This document shows, piece by piece, positions 1-8,102 of a stretch of 64,000 nucleotides of DNA. Where the stretch lies: positions 1 to 64,000 of the forward strand of contig CALDSK010000066.1 of the NCBI GenBank assembly GCA_937911865.1, in the 5' to 3' direction. The notes under the pieces were generated by a model. The model was not told the DNA's origin. It ran no database searches and worked only from the letters and a program-made list of their open reading frames with translations. The position numbers and the translations under genes are program-made. The first letter of the stretch is position 1. The number at the start of each line of letters is the position of its first letter. This DNA comes from an uncultured Synechococcus sp. (lineage in GTDB: Bacteria; Cyanobacteriota; Cyanobacteriia; Phormidesmidales; Phormidesmidaceae).

Positions 1-850
1 ATATTAAGATTGAAGGGCCGATGTCTTCTAGGGTATAGCCTGTTTGATAGCTGCGGATAGGCTGATCGCAAAAGAAGTCGGGGAGTTTGCGAGGGGGGCG
101 CTGGCGTAGCAGGCGACTGCGCAGATGCAGGCTCTTTTTGAGAAATCTGGTGAGATAAGTGGGGGCTGGTTGCCAGCCTAGCGCTTGCAGAAGCGTAGGA
201 TCGAGTAGGGCAGGGATGGCTTTGTCTACCTGCGATCGCACTCCTTTTGGAAACCATGCCAGCAGCATATTTCTCGTCGCATCTGCTACCCGCTGATTAG
301 CTTCTGCATAGGCAAAATGCTGCTGCTCGTAGTCTTGGTTATAGGCTTCAAGTAACTCGTAAGACGCTGGGATATCGACGATGTTCATACGCTGGCCGAC
401 ATCGCGCCAAAAGTAATATATAGCTTGCTTTTCGCGGGCTGAGAGCTGACGCCAGCCAAACTGTTCAATCCATCGTACCGGCTCGTAGATAAACGTCGAG
501 AGTACGTAGAGAAAGTCTGCATTATCAATTGAGTAGCGCTGATGAATGGCATTCATTCTTTGTAGAAAGGCCTGTCCTCTCGGATGGTGGTAGCCCCATT
601 TGAACAGCTCAGAAACGACGATGCCCGTATCGTCGTAGCGTTTTTGGGCGTGGCGATGAAATTCGCCGGTTTGGTCGAGTAGCCGAGCAATGCTAGGGAC
701 GCAAAAGGTTCGCAGTAAAGCAATTTCGAGCGCGCGGGTATTGTCCCAAGGGAATTCATAGCCTGCTAGGAGGTGGCAGATTGCGATCGCATCTTTTTCC
801 GGATCCAGCTGCTGAATCTGTTGTACGGTTGTCTGTCGATTTCTAGGCAT
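1..850 (-). CDS. MpaB-family (DUF2236) oxygenase-like protein, partial
   Basis: The reading frame is open from an ATG at 850 to the left edge, so the C-terminus lies outside the window. About 283 residues are visible. They begin MPRNRQTTVQQIQQLDPEKD and contain the pattern of the MpaB / latex-clearing-protein oxygenase family (DUF2236): an ALLRTFCVPSIARLLDQTGE stretch, FHRHAQKRYDDTG, and YVLSTFIYEPVRWIEQFGWR. In characterised family members such helices surround a b-type haem. The substrate here cannot be told from sequence. The gene stands alone, divergent from the kinase gene that starts at 1078. Family assignment rests on recognised sequence style, not on a database search. Confidence 0.72.
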   Translation of the reverse strand, partial: MPRNRQTTVQQIQQLDPEKDAIAICHLLAGYEFPWDNTRALEIALLRTFCVPSIARLLDQTGEFHRHAQKRYDDTGIVVSELFKWGYHHPRGQAFLQRMNAIHQRYSIDNADFLYVLSTFIYEPVRWIEQFGWRQLSAREKQAIYYFWRDVGQRMNIVDIPASYELLEAYNQDYEQQHFAYAEANQRVADATRNMLLAWFPKGVRSQVDKAIPALLDPTLLQALGWQPAPTYLTRFLKKSLHLRSRLLRQRPPRKLPDFFCDQPIRSYQTGYTLEDIGPSILI

Positions 851-988
851 AGTTTCTAAGCACGGTTTGTAGGCAATAGTGTTTAGGTGTAGTGTGAAGT
901 GCTACGCAATCTTCTTAAATAAACACAGCCTGTATATATGCATCTGCTAAATCATCTTATCTATCAGGCTTAAATTGCTGACGATACC

Positions 989-1048
989 CTACACTTTCAG
1001 CACAGCCATCATCCGTAAACCAATGGGACGTCACTCTACACTTTCAGC
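989..1048. repeat. Spaced 13-bp direct repeat upstream of the kinase gene
   Basis: The 13-mer ctacactttcagc occurs at 989-1001 and again at 1036-1048, a spacing of 47 bp, just before the kinase start at 1078. It could be a duplicated regulatory site or a by-product of the local duplications common in this window. No function can be assigned. Confidence 0.5.
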
Positions 1049-1077
1049 CACTTCAGTCGCTCTACATAGGTAAGCAG

Positions 1078-2676
1078 ATGGGACTCAACGGCCATAGGTC
1101 TGCTGCAACGTCGCCACCTTTGGGCGGACGCTATCAGATTAGCTCAAGCTTAGGTGCTGGTGGATTTGGCCAAACGTTTTTAGCACGAGACTTACATTTG
1201 CCAGGTCACCCTCAGTGTGTGATTAAGCAGCTTCAACCCAACGTTAGCAGCCAGCAGGCGTTGCAAACTGCTAGAAGACTGTTCGCTACAGAGGCTGAGG
1301 TGCTCTCTCAACTGGGAGAACATTCGCAAATTCCGCGGCTATTGGCTCATTTTGAAGAGAATCAAGAGTTTTATCTGGCCCAGGAGCTGATTGAAGGGCA
1401 AGATCTGGTAGATGAGCTGGCGATGGGTGAGCCTTGGGACAGTACGCAAGCGATCGCATTTCTCAGCGATATTTTGCCTACCCTGGCGTTTGTGCACCAT
1501 AACCGGGTGATTCACCGCGATCTTAAACCAGCTAACCTCATCCGCCGTCAACAGGACGGGCGGATTGTTTTGATTGACTTTGGCGCGGTTAAGCAGGTGA
1601 GTACTCAGCTTGGTCCCCACATGGCTAACCCAGGGCGAACCGTGGCCATTGGCACCCAAGGTTATATGCCAGGTGAGCAAGTTGCTGGATATCCTCGTTA
1701 CAGCAGTGACGTGTTTGCTATTGGCATGATTACGATTCAAGGAATTACAGGGCGCTATCCTAGCCAGCTCAACCTTCATCCCCAAACAGGCGACTGTGAT
1801 TGGCATACGCTGGCGACCCATCTGCATCCGGCTCTGGTGTCTCTGATCGACAACATGGTGCGTTTCGACTTTCGGACGCGATACGACCAGGCTTCATCCG
1901 CCTTAGCGGCTTTGAAAGCACTGCCCGCTGAGCTTAGTCAGCTGTCTGGTCAGCTGCCTGGTCAGCTGCCTGGTCAGCTGTCTGGTCAGCTGCCTGGTCA
2001 GCTTTCTGAACCGGGCCCTGCATATCATCCTTTGCCAAAGGTGTCCTCTCCTGATACGGCTCATACCCTGGCGGTTGGTCGGGAGGTGCCGCCGTTGCAA
2101 ACAGTGACGCAGACGGTCATACAGACAGATGTCGGTGATAAGTCTGGTGACGTAGAGAAATCGGTTGAGGTGCGATCGCTCATCCGCCCCATCGGAATTG
2201 GACTGAGCAGCTTAGCGTTACTGCTATTGGGACGCTTTGTCTGGCCTGTGTTTTTAAGCGATCCTACCGTTACGGAGGTTGACCAAGCCTCCACAAGCGT
2301 TGAAGAGACTATTGCTGCCCCAGCTGTTGCAGAGCCCAGAACGTTAGAGCCAGAAACTGCAATTTTGGCAGTAGAAAATCTTTATCGGCATGTTTCTAAC
2401 CAAGATTGGGCGTCCGCCCGCTCTCTCTTTGGCGATGACTTAGCTTCACAGTTTGATCCAGACTTTTTTCAGCAGTTTCGGCAGGTCACCGTAGAAAATC
2501 TAGAAGTGACTCGCCGTACGCCTGAAACTATCGAACTTGTAGGACAGAACACCTATTTTTATCCGGACGGCACTCTGCAGAGAGAGCAACGTACTTTCAC
2601 CCTGCAGCTAGTAGAAACGCAACCTCGTATCGTTGCGTCTGCCTTCGTGCAAATTACTCAGCGTCGGGGCCAGTAA
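1078..2676 (+). CDS. Membrane-anchored serine/threonine protein kinase
   Basis: This is a Hanks-type kinase of 532 residues. The glycine loop GAGGFG lies at about 26-31, the ATP-binding lysine in VIKQLQ at 50, the catalytic HRDLKPAN at 146-153, and the metal-binding DFG at 167-169. The activation segment ends in GYMPGEQ, where most cyanobacterial relatives have PPEQ. Residues about 287-310 are a GQL(P/S) repeat, encoded by a 12-bp tandem repeat. A transmembrane helix follows at about 370-393. The extracytoplasmic or lumenal part ends in a roughly 100-residue domain (about 430-532) that looks like the NTF2-like domain on other cyanobacterial kinases; that last point is inference. No obvious partner gene is adjacent. 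The likely role is sensing across a membrane with phosphotransfer in the cytoplasm. Confidence 0.93.
   Translation: MGLNGHRSAATSPPLGGRYQISSSLGAGGFGQTFLARDLHLPGHPQCVIKQLQPNVSSQQALQTARRLFATEAEVLSQLGEHSQIPRLLAHFEENQEFYLAQELIEGQDLVDELAMGEPWDSTQAIAFLSDILPTLAFVHHNRVIHRDLKPANLIRRQQDGRIVLIDFGAVKQVSTQLGPHMANPGRTVAIGTQGYMPGEQVAGYPRYSSDVFAIGMITIQGITGRYPSQLNLHPQTGDCDWHTLATHLHPALVSLIDNMVRFDFRTRYDQASSALAALKALPAELSQLSGQLPGQLPGQLSGQLPGQLSEPGPAYHPLPKVSSPDTAHTLAVGREVPPLQTVTQTVIQTDVGDKSGDVEKSVEVRSLIRPIGIGLSSLALLLLGRFVWPVFLSDPTVTEVDQASTSVEETIAAPAVAEPRTLEPETAILAVENLYRHVSNQDWASARSLFGDDLASQFDPDFFQQFRQVTVENLEVTRRTPETIELVGQNTYFYPDGTLQREQRTFTLQLVETQPRIVASAFVQITQRRGQ
1939..2008 (+). repeat. 12-bp tandem repeat inside the kinase gene
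   Basis: Units of cagctg(c/t)ctggt run five times from 1939 to 1998, with a decayed sixth copy. They encode GQLPGQLSGQL-type linker sequence between kinase domain and membrane helix. The 12-bp period keeps the frame, so copy number could vary without disrupting the protein. Confidence 0.9.
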
Positions 2677-2721
2677 GCATAAAGTTACTAAAAAGCGCGA
2701 TAGACTATCTTCAGTCCAGAT

Positions 2722-3087
2722 TCAGTCCAGAATGTTGTCATTTTTTGTTCTAACTTGGGTATAAAACTCTTCCATCACTTCGATAAAAGAGTTATTCCGC
2801 TGCCAGAACGGAGGATAGTCGCCCTGCTTTTTGATCAAGATAGCGGATACGTTAGTGGGCTGTGGCGTTTCTTCCTGGTTAGGCAATCGTTTGTCACCTT
2901 GCCAAAATTCTGCCAGCGAGACCGGACTCTCTATTTCTGCTAAGGTGGGCCGAGTGTGAAGACTCTCTACTGGTTCGGGGGGTTCAGGCCGCGCGATGAG
3001 TTCTTTTGAAAGCGCGACACCCAGAGGTGTTGTAGAGAGTTCGGCGAGTAAAGCCTCTCGGGAGAGGCCGCGTAGTTCAAATAGCTA
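2722..3087 (-). pseudogene. Cut-off C-terminal half of the SWIM zinc-finger gene
   Basis: Directly after the TAG at 3085-3087 that ends the SWIM protein, the same frame stays open for about 120 codons to a TGA at 2722-2724. The translation continues sensibly: LFELRGLSREALLAEL, then an acidic proline-rich stretch, then DYPPFWQRNNSFIEVMEEFY and TQVRTKNDNILD. These are the C-terminal motifs I expect in full-length cyanobacterial SWIM zinc-finger proteins. There are no further stops and no frameshift. The part is therefore translated only by readthrough, or is freshly lost, or the TAG is a sequencing error (TTG to TAG needs one change). No good internal start codon with a ribosome site is evident. 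Confidence 0.8.
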
Positions 3088-3561
3088 GAGCGGATCGCGG
3101 TCTAGCTCGGCAGCAACCAGATAGTAAACGCCAGCGACGTGCTTGCAGGGATTACTCCAGTCGGGGCAGGTACAGTGGCTGGTAAAATCACCTTTTTTAG
3201 GTAGCAGGCGTAGCCCCAGGGTTTCAAAGCTTTCTTCAATATTGTCGGGAATTTCGCCGACAAGAAGCTTAGAGAGGATGCTAACTTTGGACGCCATCAG
3301 GGCGATCAGCGCAGACCACTTGGCTCGGCTGATGGGCTCAAATTCTAGAGTTGTTGTGTAAAGCGGTTCGGTATAGACGCCATAGTAGGGGTTAACAGAG
3401 CCCCGAACTTGGGCGGTGACCCCTTCACAGGTAATCTCAAAGGATTTGACTTTACGACCATTGGCATACGTGCGGCCTCGGCTAAGACGACCGCTGTCGG
3501 TGAACTGTTCAATGGTGGAAAGAAAGGTGTCGCCCCACCAGGTGCGGGTGAAATTGGCCAT
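3085..3561 (-). CDS. SWIM zinc-finger protein, truncated by an in-frame amber stop
   Basis: The 158-residue product starts MANFTRTWWGDTFLSTIEQF and carries the SWIM zinc-binding pattern near its end (CTCPDWSNPCKHVAGVYYL, i.e. CxC then CxH). SWIM domains bind DNA or proteins and often accompany SWI2/SNF2 ATPases. Here the gene lies 91 bp downstream of a SNF2 helicase on the same strand, which suggests joint function and transcription. The protein stops at ELDRDPL, while the same frame continues with conserved sequence to 2722, so the normal product would be about 280 residues. The zinc-binding part is intact, and a truncated protein could still bind zinc. Confidence 0.85.
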   Translation of the reverse strand: MANFTRTWWGDTFLSTIEQFTDSGRLSRGRTYANGRKVKSFEITCEGVTAQVRGSVNPYYGVYTEPLYTTTLEFEPISRAKWSALIALMASKVSILSKLLVGEIPDNIEESFETLGLRLLPKKGDFTSHCTCPDWSNPCKHVAGVYYLVAAELDRDPL

Positions 3562-3582
3562 AGTTGTTTGTCGGTTCTCTTT

Positions 3583-3616
3583 ATTTTGGGCTGTTTAGAG
3601 ATTTTGGGCTGCTTAG
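3583..3616. repeat. 18-bp-period direct repeat between SNF2 and SWIM genes
   Basis: attttgggctgtttag (3583-3598) and attttgggctgcttag (3601-3616) are near-identical copies 18 bp apart. They lie in the spacer downstream of the SNF2 stop codon and just upstream of the SWIM gene start. Confidence 0.75.
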
Positions 3617-3652
3617 CGTCGTGCTTCAATTACGCCACAATGTAATTACGGG

Positions 3653-6600
3653 CTAGTCCATGATTGCGCTTTTGTTTAGCGCAATGAGGCGTTTGAAGGC
3701 GTCATTGTCGAGCTCGGTGAGCCAGGATTCGTCGGAGCCGACGATGGTGCCAGCAAGTTTCTTTTTATCTTCTATCATCTGATCGATTCTCTCTTCTAAG
3801 GTGCCAGTAGAGACGAACTTGTGAACAAAGACGTTCTTCTTTTGGCCGATACGGAAGGCACGGTCGGTGGCCTGGTCCTCAACGGCAGGGTTCCACCATC
3901 GATCGAAGTGGAAGACGTGGTTAGCTTTGGTTAGGGTAATGCCAACACCGCCTGCTTTGAGCGACAGGATGAAGATAGAAGGGCCGGTCTCTGGCGCTTG
4001 GAATTCAGCCATCATGCGATCGCGTTTTTTGCGAGACGTGCCCCCGTGCAGATAGTAGGTGTTGTAGTGGAAGGTTTGATGCAAGTAGGTGTCTAAAGCG
4101 TCGCCGATTTCTTTGAACTGGGTAAAAACGAGTAGGCTGTCGCCGTCGGCAATGGCTTCGGCGACCATATCGCTCAGACGGCTAAGCTTTTGCGATCGCC
4201 TAGTGGTAAAATCGCTGCCGTCTTGCAAAAACTGCGCTGGGTGATTACAAATCTGTTTGAGCTTCATCAATGTTGAGAGAATGAGGCCCTTGCGTTGAAT
4301 TCCTTCAGCATCCTTGAGCTGCTTTTCGACGTCGCGCACAGTGGCCTCGTATAAGGAGGCCTGTTCTTTGGTGAGATTGCAGTACAGCTTCTGTTCTACC
4401 TTGCTCGGTAAGTCCTTAATGATAGACTCATCGGTTTTTACCCGGCGCAAAATGAACGGCTCTACTAGCTTTTTTAGCACCATCGACTGCGTGCGATCGT
4501 TGTTGCGCTGAATGGGCAGCTCGAAGTTTTTACGAAACTGCGATTCTTTGCCTAGATAGCCAGGGTTGAGAAAGTTGAAGATAGACCAGAGATCGAGCAA
4601 TCTATTTTCTATGGGCGTGCCTGTTAGGGCCAGTCGATGCTGTGCAGAGAGTCTGAGGATGGCTTTGGTTTGGGCCGCTTTGGGGTTTTTAATATTCTGC
4701 GCTTCATCGAGCACGATGCGGTGCCAGGTGATGCTCTCAATCAGGTCCGCGTCGCGGCGGGCAAGCGCAAAAGAGGTGATTACCAAGTGATTGCGTTTAC
4801 ACAGGTCCTTGAAAGATTTTTTGTTTTTGGTGCGATCGCTACCATGATGCACCATTGCCGCTAAATGAGGCGCAAACTTTTGAATTTCTCGGTACCAGTT
4901 GCCCACGACTGAGGTCGGTGCAACCAATAGAGTCGGCGGTATATTTGTTGCCTTTTTTGTTGCCTTTTTGGTTGTCTTTGCAGTCTGCTTCTGTCTTTTA
5001 TTAGCCTGTTCTTTGCTGACTTGTTCTTCCTCGTGCAGCAGCCGGGCAATCACCTGTACTGTTTTACCGAGTCCCATATCGTCAGCTAGGCAGCCGTTTA
5101 AACCCAAACTCTCTAAGTAGCTGAGCCAGGAAACGCCACGCTTTTGATACTCTCTGAGCTGGCCCTCAAATTTGTCAGGATTTTCTATTGGGACTAGGGC
5201 GCTGGTGTCGTTGAGCCTGTCCATCATGGTTAGCAGCGTGCGATCGCGACTGAAGTCAACTTCTACGTCGTCGCCTTGCTGCGCCGCCATCTGCATAAAT
5301 TCCAACAGTCCCATTTCAGGATTATCCTGGCGATGCTGTTTCCAAAACGCCATCATCTCCTGCATTTTCGCCTGGTCTAGCTCCATCCACTGACCGCGAA
5401 ACTGAACAAGCGGCGTTTGGGCTTCTACTAGCTGCTGCCATTCTTTTTCACTCACTTTCTCGCCGCCGATCGAAAGCTCGTACTGATACTCCACAAGCGT
5501 ATTGAGCGAAAAATAGCTTTTGTTTTCCCCCTTTTCTTTAACAGACTTACTGCTGGCTTTTAGCTTCAGCTGGGCTCTGCGACGTCCCTGCGGCGTCCAC
5601 CACGACGGCACAATCACCTTGCAGCCAGAATCTTCTAACACCCAAGCTGCTTCGTTTAAAAAATCAAACGCCGCGTCTACATCTAACTCAATACTGGCGG
5701 GTTCGTCGGTTTCAAGGCCTTCCCACATAGGTGGATATATTCGTGCCGCATCCCCTAAAGAAAACAACAGCTCTTGCTCAAAGCGTTCTCCTAGCTGCAG
5801 CTTTAGCGCCATTTGCTGATGAGGCTTTAAGCGCCAATAGTCTTCGAGGCTAATGCGTAGAGAGGGATGCGCTTTGGGGGCGACTTTGAAAACAATCGTC
5901 CAATCGTCGTCAGGATCGGGCGGTGACTGCAGCTGGAAGCATAGATAGAAAGGAATGGCGTTCTGGGTGCGAACAATGCGATCGCGCCAAGGCCGCCACT
6001 GTTGATACAACGACAGCTGCGTACTGGTTGTCCAGTGCGTAGACTTCAAGCAGCTGTAAATGAGTGAGCCTTCTATCTGTTTATAAAAAGATTGTGGTAA
6101 GGGCGTTTTGGTCACAATCTCGTGCAGCAAACACTCCGAACAGTGACGCAAAAGAGTCTCTTTGTCGTAAAGATAGGGCGTTGGTAGCTGATCGGATGCT
6201 TCTACTGGCTGCGCAAATCCAGAAACGCAGGCCAAAGGCATGTATTCAGCGTATCGAGTTAGGAGTGCCTCGTAGGCTTCGCTGACGATCTCCCAATGAG
6301 GATAGGTTTCAAATGTTTTTTTAACCGTTCGGTATCGTAGCGAGGGAATGTATTGATCTTTGAGAATTACTTGCTTAAATGCCTGAGCATAGTGATGCCA
6401 GAACAACAGATCTGCGCCTAATTGAACTTCTGCTAGCTGATACTGGGCGATGAAGTGCAGCTCTTTTAGCTGAGGAACAAATGCGCTGATGCCTGCTGCC
6501 GCATTAGACCTGGCCTGTTTGCCGTTAAAAAAACGGGTGATTCGATAACAGTCTATCTCCCAGGTCTGCCAGTCAAAGGATTCAGGCAGCTCTGTCTCCA

Positions 6601-6907
6601 GGTACCGGGTGAGCTCTAGCGAAGGCAACGGCCAGTCGTTCGCGGTCGGCAGTTCAAAAAATTTTGGGCTGATGTCTTTGGTGATGTCGTAGCTACCAGC
6701 CGCAGGAAACCCTAGCTCTTTTTGTAAAAACAAGGCTAAGTCATCTTTTTCTAGATATTGAGACTGAAAAAGATTTTCTTCAAAACTCTCTTCTTTAGCT
6801 AGTGTGTGAGCAGTTGTATGGGCAGTTTCGACCCATAGATAGAAGGCTCCTGTTTGCACGAAATTAAGCTGTGCATCTGGAATCCAGGTGCCATGGAGGA
6901 TCTTCAT
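3653..6907 (-). CDS. SNF2-family DEAD/DEAH-box helicase
   Basis: The product is about 1084 residues and starts MKILHGTWIPDAQLNFVQTG, typical for cyanobacterial SNF2 proteins. An in-frame TTG 39 bp upstream is less likely. The N-terminal half, up to about residue 590, is the bacterial SNF2-associated region. The ATPase core follows: Walker A in LADDMGLGKTVQVIARLL near residue 605, the DEAQ box in VLDEAQNIKNPKA near 730, LTGTPIENRLLDLW, and the C-terminal helicase lobe ending in QATDRAFRIGQ. All catalytic motifs are intact. It should translocate on DNA and remodel protein-DNA complexes; the cellular target is unknown. The SWIM zinc-finger gene downstream is a likely partner. Confidence 0.93.
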   Translation of the reverse strand: MKILHGTWIPDAQLNFVQTGAFYLWVETAHTTAHTLAKEESFEENLFQSQYLEKDDLALFLQKELGFPAAGSYDITKDISPKFFELPTANDWPLPSLELTRYLETELPESFDWQTWEIDCYRITRFFNGKQARSNAAAGISAFVPQLKELHFIAQYQLAEVQLGADLLFWHHYAQAFKQVILKDQYIPSLRYRTVKKTFETYPHWEIVSEAYEALLTRYAEYMPLACVSGFAQPVEASDQLPTPYLYDKETLLRHCSECLLHEIVTKTPLPQSFYKQIEGSLIYSCLKSTHWTTSTQLSLYQQWRPWRDRIVRTQNAIPFYLCFQLQSPPDPDDDWTIVFKVAPKAHPSLRISLEDYWRLKPHQQMALKLQLGERFEQELLFSLGDAARIYPPMWEGLETDEPASIELDVDAAFDFLNEAAWVLEDSGCKVIVPSWWTPQGRRRAQLKLKASSKSVKEKGENKSYFSLNTLVEYQYELSIGGEKVSEKEWQQLVEAQTPLVQFRGQWMELDQAKMQEMMAFWKQHRQDNPEMGLLEFMQMAAQQGDDVEVDFSRDRTLLTMMDRLNDTSALVPIENPDKFEGQLREYQKRGVSWLSYLESLGLNGCLADDMGLGKTVQVIARLLHEEEQVSKEQANKRQKQTAKTTKKATKKATNIPPTLLVAPTSVVGNWYREIQKFAPHLAAMVHHGSDRTKNKKSFKDLCKRNHLVITSFALARRDADLIESITWHRIVLDEAQNIKNPKAAQTKAILRLSAQHRLALTGTPIENRLLDLWSIFNFLNPGYLGKESQFRKNFELPIQRNNDRTQSMVLKKLVEPFILRRVKTDESIIKDLPSKVEQKLYCNLTKEQASLYEATVRDVEKQLKDAEGIQRKGLILSTLMKLKQICNHPAQFLQDGSDFTTRRSQKLSRLSDMVAEAIADGDSLLVFTQFKEIGDALDTYLHQTFHYNTYYLHGGTSRKKRDRMMAEFQAPETGPSIFILSLKAGGVGITLTKANHVFHFDRWWNPAVEDQATDRAFRIGQKKNVFVHKFVSTGTLEERIDQMIEDKKKLAGTIVGSDESWLTELDNDAFKRLIALNKSAIMD

Positions 6908-7335
6908 TAGACTACCCAAAGGCCAGGCAACGTGAAGGCTGGCCAAACTATAGAGATAGAGTGAATTCTAAAGCAAAGCGCTGAAGAAACACAATGCTTA
7001 TTGTTGAAGCTTATTGCCGAAACCGGATAGTCGCGTCGCGCTTTACGTGCAGGGCTGCGTCGCCTATTTCTAACGCGCATTCTTTGGCCTTTTGATCGTA
7101 GATTAAAGGTGAAGTAGCGTTTATTACAAATGTGCATCAGTATATATTCCTATGGCTGTGTGGCAAATGTGAAGTTTTAGTCAGTAGTCTTTGCGGTACT
7201 GTAGACGCTGTATAAAGTGGTTGCTTTGTATGCTCAAAGTCAGCCGCTTATGAGGAAAATATCAATGAGAGTCGATGCTTTTTCGTCGCTATATTTTAGT
7301 GCATTCATCGACTAAAGATAGTGAGAGACAGTGAG
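6908..7335. other. Spacer with no supported gene
   Basis: About 430 bp separate the divergent SNF2 and hypothetical genes. A minus-strand stretch around 7013-7130 reads for about 40 codons as protein-like sequence but has no ATG, GTG or TTG start, so I do not call it. Promoters for both flanking genes must lie here, but no convincing -35/-10 pair stood out. Confidence 0.4.
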
Positions 7336-7893
7336 ATGGAAGACAGAGACGTCTGTATAAATAGCAGCACAAACTGTAGCGAGCCGAGACCCGTAGTGCA
7401 CTCTGAAAAAATATCGATAAGTCAAGGAGTTGGCGATTTCGACTGTTCGTTTACGCGTATAAACAAACAGGGAACCCCGGCTTTGCTTGCCTGTATCAAG
7501 GTACCTGCGCAGTTAATATCGTATGGGCTGCCGACGCTTTTGCACCATGCAGAAGAACTCAACATCCGCTTGCCGCTTTTAAGGGTGAGCGTTCGTGAGC
7601 TGCCGCCAACTGTTGGTTGGCGATTGGCTGGCCAATCTAGTCAGAAGTCCTTTAGCCAAAAGTCCTCTAGCCAAAAGTCCTCTAGTCAAAAGCACTCTAG
7701 CCACAACCAGTTTCATCCTTGGGAATCGGGCAGTTTGTTCGTTTTACATGGCCTCTTTTGCGGGGCCATTACGACTCAGAGTATGTCTGATTTTCTCAGC
7801 GGACTCACTCAAGATTTTCAGATGTTTATGGCCTATGCCCAAGCTCACAATATTCGGCTTGAGTCTGGCGGGACGGCTGGTAATGTGACCTAG
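7336..7893 (+). CDS. Hypothetical protein with SQKS repeats
   Basis: I do not recognise this protein. From the ATG at 7336 it has 185 residues; a GTG at 7321 would add five. There is no signal peptide and no clear membrane helix. Residues before and after the middle look globular (ACIKVPAQLISYGLPTLLHH; GSLFVLHGLFCGAITTQSM). Between them lies a linker of repeated SSQKS units made by four 15-bp tandem copies at 7636-7695. The stop codon lies inside a further non-coding repeat cluster. It stands between divergent and co-directional neighbours with no clear operon partner. Coding status is supported by length and codon use only. Confidence 0.6.
   Translation: MEDRDVCINSSTNCSEPRPVVHSEKISISQGVGDFDCSFTRINKQGTPALLACIKVPAQLISYGLPTLLHHAEELNIRLPLLRVSVRELPPTVGWRLAGQSSQKSFSQKSSSQKSSSQKHSSHNQFHPWESGSLFVLHGLFCGAITTQSMSDFLSGLTQDFQMFMAYAQAHNIRLESGGTAGNVT
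7636..7695 (+). repeat. 15-bp tandem repeat inside the SQKS protein gene
   Basis: Four copies of a 15-bp unit related to tctagccaaaagtcc occupy 7636-7650, 7651-7665, 7666-7680 and 7681-7695. They encode the serine-glutamine-lysine linker. The period is a multiple of three, so the frame is kept. Confidence 0.9.
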
Positions 7894-7964
7894 CGGCATG
7901 GCATAGCAATTGACCTGGCAATGTGATCTGGCAATGTGATCTGGCAATGTGACCTAGCGGTATG
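7879..7964. repeat. Nested tandem repeats spanning a stop codon
   Basis: Three copies of ctggcaatgtga(t/c) run at 7915-7927, 7928-7940 and 7941-7953. They are flanked by a 22-bp direct repeat: the copy at 7879-7900 contains the stop codon of the upstream gene (tgacctagcgg) and its twin is at 7943-7964. The pattern suggests successive duplications of the gene's 3' end. Confidence 0.9.
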
Positions 7965-8102
7965 ACTTAGCGACATGTCCTAACACTTGTGACACTGTTT
8001 GCAGTGGTAAAGTACTTGTCTGGTAAGTAAGGCACCCGTACAGAGAAAGCGGTAAAGTGTCTAGCAATCAACCACTAAGGCAATCTTCGAAGGAATACTT
8101 GC

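Noticed and set aside
2755-2943. Plus-strand open frame of 62 codons
   Set aside because: It lies opposite the conserved downstream half of the SWIM gene and has no protein-like sequence of its own.
6907-7137. Minus-strand open frame of 76 codons overlapping the SNF2 start
   Set aside because: Composition is arginine/serine-rich and random-looking, and it overlaps the SNF2 N-terminus in another frame.
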